Of a stretch of 64,000 bases of DNA, positions 58,969-64,000 are shown piece by piece. Location of the stretch: contig CAAEFE010000115.1 in assembly GCA_900755095.1 (NCBI GenBank), positions 1 to 64,000 of the forward strand. Reading direction: 5' to 3'. The notes below the pieces were generated by a model that made no database searches, was not told the DNA's origin, and saw only the letters and a program-made list of their open reading frames with translations. Source of the stretch: an uncultured Bacteroides sp. GTDB lineage: Bacteria > Bacteroidota > Bacteroidia > Bacteroidales > Bacteroidaceae. How positions within the stretch are numbered: the stretch's first letter is position 1; each line of letters starts with the position of its first letter. The translations under genes were made by a program, and so were the position numbers.

Positions 58969-59781
58969 ATGAATAAAAGAGTAACAATACAATTCGCTGA
59001 CTTTATAAAGAGTAGGTTGGCAGGTGGTTTGCTCTGTTGCCTTGTATTGTTGGCTGCTTATCTGTTTCAGATGTTTTTCCCAGGAATGTATGTTGATGCA
59101 TTCTCGTCATCTTTTTATCTTTTTGCGTGGTTGATTCTCTTTGTGGGCGCACTCCTATGGACACTTCGTGAGAAAGGAACATCTGGATTACCCTCCGAGA
59201 TAACTGATTGGCAATGCATTGCTGCCTTTTTGTTGATTGTTGCAAATCAGATTTATGTTGTTATGCCTAAGGAGGTTCACGTTGAATTGGCTCCTGTAAT
59301 ATCTGCTTATACTTTACCTGTGCTGGTCATTGTCAGTTTGGCAATAGCAGGGATAGTTAAGTTGTCTATCTCATTCTATCGTTCATTGGAAATTGAACGG
59401 CAAAAAACAATTCTTCAAGAGAAACGGCTTCAGGAACTGCTGTCTTCTCCTCCACCTGTGTTGGAAGGCGTCATATTTGTGCGCAGACTTTTAGAAAATC
59501 AATCTATATATCAATTAACTGCCAGTGAGAACCTTACATTAATAGAAGGATGCCGTGCGATTGATCCTGACTTTTTTGTTTGGTTAAAAGATAAGCAAAT
59601 AAAAATTCCTCCACGTCATATTGTATATTGTGTACTTATTAGGATGAGGAAAACTAAGAAAGAGATTTTGTCTATTTTTGATATTAGCGATGGTGCTTGC
59701 CGTGCCATGAGGTCTCGTGTCCGTGCGAGCTTAGGTATAGAAGATGAGGACATGGAAACCTTTTTGCAGGAGTTACATTAG
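58969..59781 (+). CDS. Membrane-anchored HTH (LuxR/sigma-4-like) regulatory protein
   Basis: A 270-residue protein with four predicted transmembrane helices (~17-35, 46-62, 81-99, 113-135), a charged coiled-coil-like segment (~140-160, LEIERQKTILQEKRLQELL) and a C-terminal HTH-like region (~185-262, LTASENLTLIEGC, YCVLIRMRKTKKEILSIFDI, DGACRAMRSRVRASLGIEDE). The end resembles the DNA-binding tail of Bacteroidetes membrane-bound LuxR-type regulators, here without the usual sensory TPR or propeller. It probably senses a membrane or envelope cue. The stop codon overlaps by 4 bp the tail of the convergent gene. Confidence 0.65.
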   Translation: MNKRVTIQFADFIKSRLAGGLLCCLVLLAAYLFQMFFPGMYVDAFSSSFYLFAWLILFVGALLWTLREKGTSGLPSEITDWQCIAAFLLIVANQIYVVMPKEVHVELAPVISAYTLPVLVIVSLAIAGIVKLSISFYRSLEIERQKTILQEKRLQELLSSPPPVLEGVIFVRRLLENQSIYQLTASENLTLIEGCRAIDPDFFVWLKDKQIKIPPRHIVYCVLIRMRKTKKEILSIFDISDGACRAMRSRVRASLGIEDEDMETFLQELH

Positions 59782-60065
59782 GTAATCTCTAGTATGTTTA
59801 TTAGTCCTATAAAAGAATGGATTGCTGATATAAATCCTCCCATAATAGCGTAGTAGAACCATACGCGTTTATTCGAATATTTGTTTTGAGGGAATGTGTC
59901 GATGGCTCCGATTATGAGCACAATCCATGCTAGAAGTTCAAAGAAAGTAATAAGGAAGTCTTGAAGAGAATAATTTATATCATCAATAAAGCGGTGAAAG
60001 TAACACATAGTGATGCTAATCCCCCACATTATATTATATAAGATTATATATTTAACTATTTTCAT
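59778..60065 (-). CDS. Small membrane protein coupled to the upstream lipoprotein gene
   Basis: A 95-residue protein with three predicted transmembrane helices (YIILYNIMWGISITMCYF; FFELLAWIVLIIGAIDTF; FYYAIMGGFISAIHSFIGLI). Its ATG overlaps the stop of the lipoprotein gene upstream (ATGA), a sign of translational coupling, so the two products likely work together. No family recognised. Confidence 0.6.
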   Translation of the reverse strand: MKIVKYIILYNIMWGISITMCYFHRFIDDINYSLQDFLITFFELLAWIVLIIGAIDTFPQNKYSNKRVWFYYAIMGGFISAIHSFIGLINILEIT

Positions 60066-60769
60066 TTATTAGCTATACATTCTTTGTATTCCTTGTTTGC
60101 TATATCTTTGGCTCTATCATATTTTGCAGCTGCTTGTATTAAGCAGCCAGATGGCATTGAACCATTTTGACAGTTAGCGATAGCATTGTCATAATCAGCT
60201 TTTGCCTGCTTATATGCCGCTTGTTTTTGTTCTTCACAGCTACTAGTACTTCCTCCTTCTTCGCGTGTTTTCAGGAGTTTTACTTTTGTAAGTTCGTTAC
60301 TTTCTGCATATAGTATAAAGAGTTGTGTCCGTTCATCTGCGCTTAATCTTAAAAATCTTGTATGTTTAATCAGGTTTTCTTTAGCTTTTGCCAGTTGCTG
60401 TAGTTCATTTTCTAGATTGGCTTTCCTCATGAAGTCTTCCACGTAGTCATCATCATTCAGATTTTCCATAAGTTTGTCATATTCTTCTTCACTTAAAATA
60501 GAAGTGTACTCATGAAACTTATCAGCTAAAAGCTCGGAGCTCATTTCGAATTCCCAAAATTCATCTGAACTGGCGATGGAATCAATAAGAGTGCTTCCAT
60601 TATTTATCATTTTTGATGAAAGTGCACGTGTATTAGTTACCTCGTTTTTTTCTATTTCGTCAGAGTAATATCCGTCTGCGCTACAACTATAAATAAAAAA
60701 GGAAGCTACCAGTCCGCAGGCTAATGCCATTACATAATACAAAGTGTATTTTTTCTTTTTTGTGATCAT
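60062..60769 (-). CDS. Lipoprotein with four-cysteine C-terminal helical tail
   Basis: A 235-residue lipoprotein (lipobox in FFIYSCSADGYY). Residues ~60-150 are helical and closely match the lipoprotein truncated at the right window edge: MSSELLADKFHEYTSILSEE, YDKLMENLNDDDYVEDFM. After a threonine/glycine-rich hinge (REEGGSTSS) comes a tail with four Cys at regular spacing (SSCEEQKQAAY, AIANCQNG, SGCLIQAAAKYDRA, EYKECIANK), likely two disulfides in a helical hairpin. Function unknown. It is coupled to the small membrane protein downstream. Confidence 0.65.
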   Translation of the reverse strand: MITKKKKYTLYYVMALACGLVASFFIYSCSADGYYSDEIEKNEVTNTRALSSKMINNGSTLIDSIASSDEFWEFEMSSELLADKFHEYTSILSEEEYDKLMENLNDDDYVEDFMRKANLENELQQLAKAKENLIKHTRFLRLSADERTQLFILYAESNELTKVKLLKTREEGGSTSSCEEQKQAAYKQAKADYDNAIANCQNGSMPSGCLIQAAAKYDRAKDIANKEYKECIANK

Positions 60770-60823
60770 ATTCTGTTTTATTTAAATGTGTATGCAAAGT
60801 AACGAAAAATAGACTTATTTTAG

Positions 60824-60908
60824 GGATAATAATCATTCAATAAAAGGAAAATATTTGGTCTAGTGTCAATTTGGTCATGTTTGTGATGTTACAATTTAGT
60901 GTAAAATA
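60824..60908 (+). repeat. ~85-bp diverged direct repeat, left copy
   Basis: Matches 61219-61304 in the same orientation: GGATAATA, TCATTCAA, AATATnTGGTC and, ~25 bp later, TTGTTACAAT-like sequence (here GATGTTACAAT) followed by AAAATA. It lies just upstream of the lipoprotein gene on the minus strand. Confidence 0.55.
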
Positions 60909-61039
60909 TGAAGGAGAATCGCTCCTAGAAAGCTCACAGGCGCTATATGATAGCTTATTGGTGTAATACATTCGTTGTTAAGGTTTAGTCCAGTCGTTAT
61001 TATCCGAAATAAAAAATTAAGCTTAACTACTTACTGATA

Positions 61040-61171
61040 AGTACAAGACTTGATAATGAGAAGTACTTAAGTTGTCTGATTCTTGTACATCAGTTGAGTA
61101 AAAGATGTACAACGTTGGAGTAGACGATGTACTACGATTGAACTAAAGATGTACAGCGTTTGATCTATACT
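61040..61171. repeat. Six tandem degenerate 22-bp repeats
   Basis: Units of exactly 22 bp start at 61040, 61062, 61084, 61106, 61128 and 61150. Every unit has GTAC at positions 2-5 and TTG or TGG near positions 10-13, most end in AGA or CGA, and units 3-6 begin TGTACA or TGTACT. GTAC is itself palindromic, so adjacent units also form short inverted repeats. Not CRISPR: there are no unique spacers. Confidence 0.72.
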
Positions 61172-61218
61172 ATTAGGATGTCAAATCTGAAAGGGCTGAA
61201 TGTTGGTATCACTTTAAA

Positions 61219-61304
61219 GGATAATATTCATTCAAAAAAGGATAATATGTGGTCAGAGAAGGAAAGTTTGGGGTATTTCGGTTGTTACAATATTAGGGAA
61301 AATA
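61219..61304 (+). repeat. ~85-bp diverged direct repeat, right copy
   Basis: Second copy of the element at 60824-60908, with GGATAATATTCATTCAA at its start and GTTGTTACAATATTAG near its end. It lies about 140-230 bp before the transglutaminase-like gene. Confidence 0.55.
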
Positions 61305-61392
61305 AAAAAATATCCTCGCTGTAATCCTCCTGTGGCACATTCTACATGCTGTAGGAGTGTAACGCCCTCTTTTTCTATGGCAAAAGAACTTG

Positions 61393-61400
61393 TAAATTTG
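61393..61400 (+). promoter_or_regulatory. Putative -7 box (TAAATTTG)
   Basis: An exact TAnnTTTG match 46 bp before the ATG at 61446. It lies downstream of the alternative start at 61332, which argues for 61446 as the true start. The -33 region is only T-rich. Confidence 0.45.
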
Positions 61401-61445
61401 CAGAAAAATAACACGAAATCATTTATCTCTATTTTTCTGATAATT

Positions 61446-63467
61446 ATGAAAATATTCACAAAGTTGGTATCTGTCTTTTTGCTCGTAGCAATTGGTAGTC
61501 TCTTTTTCTTTTCATGTGCTGAAAAAGAAAAATGCACTCCAATGGTTTCATTCCTTGAAACCGCTCTTCAGCAGGCAGGAGAGAACCGTGTGGAACTGGA
61601 AAAGGTCTTATCTCATTATAAAACTGATCCGGCGGATAGTTTGAAATATAAGGCCGCTTGTTTTTTGATAGAGAACATGCCTTATTACACCTATTATAAG
61701 GGCAAGCAGTTGGACCGATATCTTACTTACTATACTTTACTACAGGAAACACGTGGATTGGGGATTTCTCCCCAAGTAGTGGCTGACTCTGTTTGTCACA
61801 TGTATGGGGCATTGTATTTAGATTCTTTGCAATCCTATAGAGATATTGAAACTGTTGATTCTGCTTATTTATGTAATAATATTGAATGGTCATTTAAGGT
61901 GTGGCAGGAACAACCATGGGGGAAACATGTTTCGTTTGCAGATTTTTGTGAATATCTTCTTCCTTATCGTATTGGTGACGAGACCTTGACTAGCTGGCGT
62001 GAATCTATTTATCAGAAGTATAATCCTTTGCTCGATTCTTTACGTGCATCCGGAGTACTTGATAAAGAAGACCCGATTGTGGCAGCCCGTTGTTTGCTCG
62101 ATTCAATTCGTAAAGGAGGAGTGGTATTTACTACTGCCGTTCCTGCCAGCCTTCCTCATGTGGGACCGGAAGTTGCGCAACTGAAAGCAGGTAGTTGCCG
62201 GGAACTTTCAGACTTTGTCGTTTATGTTTGTCGTGCGTTGGGTATTCCGTGTTCAATTGATTTCATGCCGATTCGCGGTGATGAGAATGATAGCCATCAA
62301 TGGGTAGCATTTTCAGATAAGTATGGCATACTTTATTATCATGAATTTCCTAACGGTGTGAGTGAAGTACGAAAAGACGCAATGTGTGGAATGCCCAAGA
62401 TAAAGGTCTATCGCAATACCTTTAGTCTGAATCGTGCTATGCAGGAAGAAATGCTGAAATTGGATACTGCTATTGTTCCTCTTTTCAAAGATCCGCATAT
62501 CGTAGATATTACTTTCCCTTATACCAAAGATTTCAAGAAAGAACTCCACATACCAAAGGACGCTCTATATAAAGGTAAGCCACGTTCAAGAATTGCTTAT
62601 CTATGTGCCAGCAAACGGATGGATTGGGAGCCTGTTGCATGGACAGAGTTCGATGGTAAAAACATTGTCTTTACGGATATACAAAAAGGACCCGTCATGC
62701 GGGTTGCCACTTACGAGCGAGGACGACTTCGTTTTTGGACCGATCCTTTTGAAATAAATGTTTCCAATGAGTTTCATTTTTTCACTCCTTCGGATAGTGT
62801 ACAGGATGTTACTTTGTTTGCAAAATATACTTTGCGGGCAGATGAGATGTTTTTGAATCGTATGATAGGCGGAACATTTGAAGGAAGCAATGATCCTGAT
62901 TTTCGTGAAAAAGAAGTCTTGTACTTGATAAACGAGAAACCGAAAAGACTACAGACTGTTGTTCAATCGTATTCTTCAAAATCGTATCGCTATGTCAGAT
63001 ATATAGGTCCCAAAGATTCACACTGTAATATTGCGGAGGCGGCTTTTTATACTCCTAATGATACCGCTTCTTTAAAAGGTAAAGTTATAGGTACTCCCGG
63101 ATGTTTTCAAAAAGATGGTTCGCATGAGTATACAAATGTATTTGATGGGGATGTCACAACTTCTTTTGATTATATCGAACCTTCCGGTGGTTGGTCAGGT
63201 CTTGATCTTGGAACTCCTAAGCAGATAGGAAGAATTGTTTATACGCCTCGGAGTTATGATAACTATATTCGTTCGGGTGATGATTATGAGTTATTCTATT
63301 GTGCAAGGAGGAATAATTGGAAATCTCTTGGAGACCAAAGGTCTAAAGCGGACTCGCTGATTTATATCAAAATTCCAGTGAATGCTTTACTTTTATTATG
63401 TAACAATACACGAGGAATACAGGAACGAATATTTGTGTATACAGCAGCTGAACAAATTTGGAAGTAA
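61446..63467 (+). CDS. Transglutaminase-like lipoprotein with discoidin-like C-terminus
   Basis: A 673-residue lipoprotein; I start it at 61446 because MKIFTKLVSVFLLVAIGSLF leads to a lipobox (FFSCAEKEKC), whereas the upstream in-frame ATG at 61332 adds 38 non-signal residues. The transglutaminase-like core is at ~220-320: LKAGSCRELSDFVVYVCRAL with the nucleophile-type Cys, PCSIDFMPIRGDENDSHQWV with the His, and YYHEFPNG. Middle domains are beta-rich, and the last ~140 residues resemble an F5/8-type C sandwich (HEYTNVFDGDVTTSFDYIEP, WSGLDLGTPKQIGRIVYTPR). Such Bacteroides proteins are probably peptidases or cross-linkers of unknown target at the cell envelope. Confidence 0.8.
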   Translation: MKIFTKLVSVFLLVAIGSLFFFSCAEKEKCTPMVSFLETALQQAGENRVELEKVLSHYKTDPADSLKYKAACFLIENMPYYTYYKGKQLDRYLTYYTLLQETRGLGISPQVVADSVCHMYGALYLDSLQSYRDIETVDSAYLCNNIEWSFKVWQEQPWGKHVSFADFCEYLLPYRIGDETLTSWRESIYQKYNPLLDSLRASGVLDKEDPIVAARCLLDSIRKGGVVFTTAVPASLPHVGPEVAQLKAGSCRELSDFVVYVCRALGIPCSIDFMPIRGDENDSHQWVAFSDKYGILYYHEFPNGVSEVRKDAMCGMPKIKVYRNTFSLNRAMQEEMLKLDTAIVPLFKDPHIVDITFPYTKDFKKELHIPKDALYKGKPRSRIAYLCASKRMDWEPVAWTEFDGKNIVFTDIQKGPVMRVATYERGRLRFWTDPFEINVSNEFHFFTPSDSVQDVTLFAKYTLRADEMFLNRMIGGTFEGSNDPDFREKEVLYLINEKPKRLQTVVQSYSSKSYRYVRYIGPKDSHCNIAEAAFYTPNDTASLKGKVIGTPGCFQKDGSHEYTNVFDGDVTTSFDYIEPSGGWSGLDLGTPKQIGRIVYTPRSYDNYIRSGDDYELFYCARRNNWKSLGDQRSKADSLIYIKIPVNALLLLCNNTRGIQERIFVYTAAEQIWK

Positions 63468-63598
63468 ATTCAGATATGATTTTAATAAAAACTTGATTTA
63501 TTTTGCTAATTGTCATTTATTAAGCTAGCGATATATGATTTAGTAAAGATGAACAAGTTTAATAAGTAAATAATTATTAATGATTAAATTTTAAAATT

Positions 63599-64000
63599 AT
63601 GATTTCGAGAAAGAAAAGCCTTTTTTTAAGCGTATCAGTATTGATTCTATTTGTGGCGTTAGTTGCACAAAGTTGTAGTTCGGAGAATGACGATTTTGTT
63701 GCTAATCCCAACTCATCATTAGAAATGAGAGCTAACCTAGAATCAATGGATAATCGTGCAACAATTGTCAATTCTATAGCCGAATCTGATGAATTATTAG
63801 ATTACGGAATGAACTGTATGTTACTTGCTGAGAAGTTAAAATCATATACTTCAACTTTGACTCCAGAAGAATTTGATGAACTTATGAATAACTTAAATAA
63901 TGATGATTATATGATAGAACTTGTGAGTAAGGTTGACATTGAAAAAGAGGCTTTAATGGTAGAGAATGCACGACAGGAACTATTAGCTAATAAAAGTTTT
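63599..64000 (+). CDS. Lipoprotein, paralogue of the 60062-60769 gene (3' end outside window)
   Basis: The first 134 residues of a gene open at the right edge. It begins with a lipoprotein signal (FLSVSVLILFVALVAQSC, then SSENDD, acidic after a short spacer). Residues ~60-130 match the lipoprotein at 60062-60769: MLLAEKLKSYTSTLTPEEFD and LMNNLNNDDYMIELV against YTSILSEEEYDKLMENLNDD. Whether it carries the same four-cysteine tail cannot be seen. It lies 131 bp after the transglutaminase-like gene. Confidence 0.7.
   Translation, partial: MISRKKSLFLSVSVLILFVALVAQSCSSENDDFVANPNSSLEMRANLESMDNRATIVNSIAESDELLDYGMNCMLLAEKLKSYTSTLTPEEFDELMNNLNNDDYMIELVSKVDIEKEALMVENARQELLANKSF

Larger units (their letters stand above)
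60770..61445. other. Repeat-rich 676-bp divergent intergenic region
   Basis: Contains two diverged ~85-bp direct repeats (60824-60908 and 61219-61304) on either side of a six-unit 22-bp array (61040-61171), and a -7 box (61393-61400) for the transglutaminase-like gene. I see no coding sequence and no tRNA-like fold. Confidence 0.6.

Noticed and set aside
61040..61171. CRISPR array
   Set aside because: Units are 22 bp, degenerate and directly adjacent, with no spacers and no cas genes in the window. The same applies to the arrays at 12461 and 53527.

Overview
The window reads as chromosomal DNA from a gut Bacteroides, probably of the thetaiotaomicron/ovatus/xylanisolvens group (inferred from gene content; no marker gene is present). 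The evidence is two SusC/SusD pairs, a FecI/FecR pair, lipoproteins with the acidic C-x-(D/E)2 surface-export signal, and promoter-like TAnnTTTG boxes. I see no rRNA, tRNA, transposase, integrase or CRISPR array.

Layout. (1) 1-8.5 kb: the 3' part of a polysaccharide utilization locus (PUL): the end of a DUF4965/DUF1793 enzyme, an IPT/beta-propeller surface lipoprotein, SusC, SusD and a DUF1735/DUF4973-like lipoprotein, closed by a terminator. (2) 8.6-14 kb: a large MG2/plug-like secreted protein, a TPR protein, an unknown secreted protein and a small lipoprotein, with an unusual 550-bp intergenic region. (3) 14-24.9 kb: a carbohydrate-active block without its own SusCD: DUF4965-family enzyme and GH2 (minus strand), GH115, a GH43 with altered catalytic positions, and a two-domain GH43. 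(4) 25.1-53.2 kb: a complete alpha-mannan-type PUL: ECF sigma, FecR anti-sigma, SusC with an STN signalling domain, SusD, surface GH76, two LamG surface binding proteins, periplasmic GH76, an unassigned TIM-barrel-like hydrolase, a DUF4965-family enzyme, GH92, GH125, aldose epimerase, second GH92, GH127 and a second aldose epimerase. (5) 53.2-64 kb: an AT-richer accessory stretch with an O-antigen-ligase-like protein and two paralogous secreted proteins, a DUF2059 protein, tandem tiny membrane proteins, a membrane-anchored HTH protein, a coupled lipoprotein/membrane-protein pair, a transglutaminase-like lipoprotein, and a paralogous lipoprotein cut by the right edge.

How the main PUL should work (family knowledge plus inference): LamG lipoproteins and SusD bind mannan at the surface, the lipoprotein GH76 cuts the alpha-1,6 backbone, SusC imports fragments, and in the periplasm GH92 enzymes remove side-chain mannose, the second GH76 and GH125 finish the backbone, and GalM-type epimerases act on released sugar. 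Binding at SusC would be signalled through STN-FecR-sigma. GH127, the DUF4965-family enzyme and the unassigned hydrolase suggest a substrate more decorated than plain yeast mannan.

Most unusual signals: three intergenic regions (12.5, 53.5 and 61.1 kb) carry degenerate tandem arrays with exactly the same 22-bp period but unrelated unit sequences; a 54-bp near-identical direct repeat flanks the ligase module, and its right copy supplies the upstream half of a promoter; and a GH43 has two of its three canonical acidic residues replaced.
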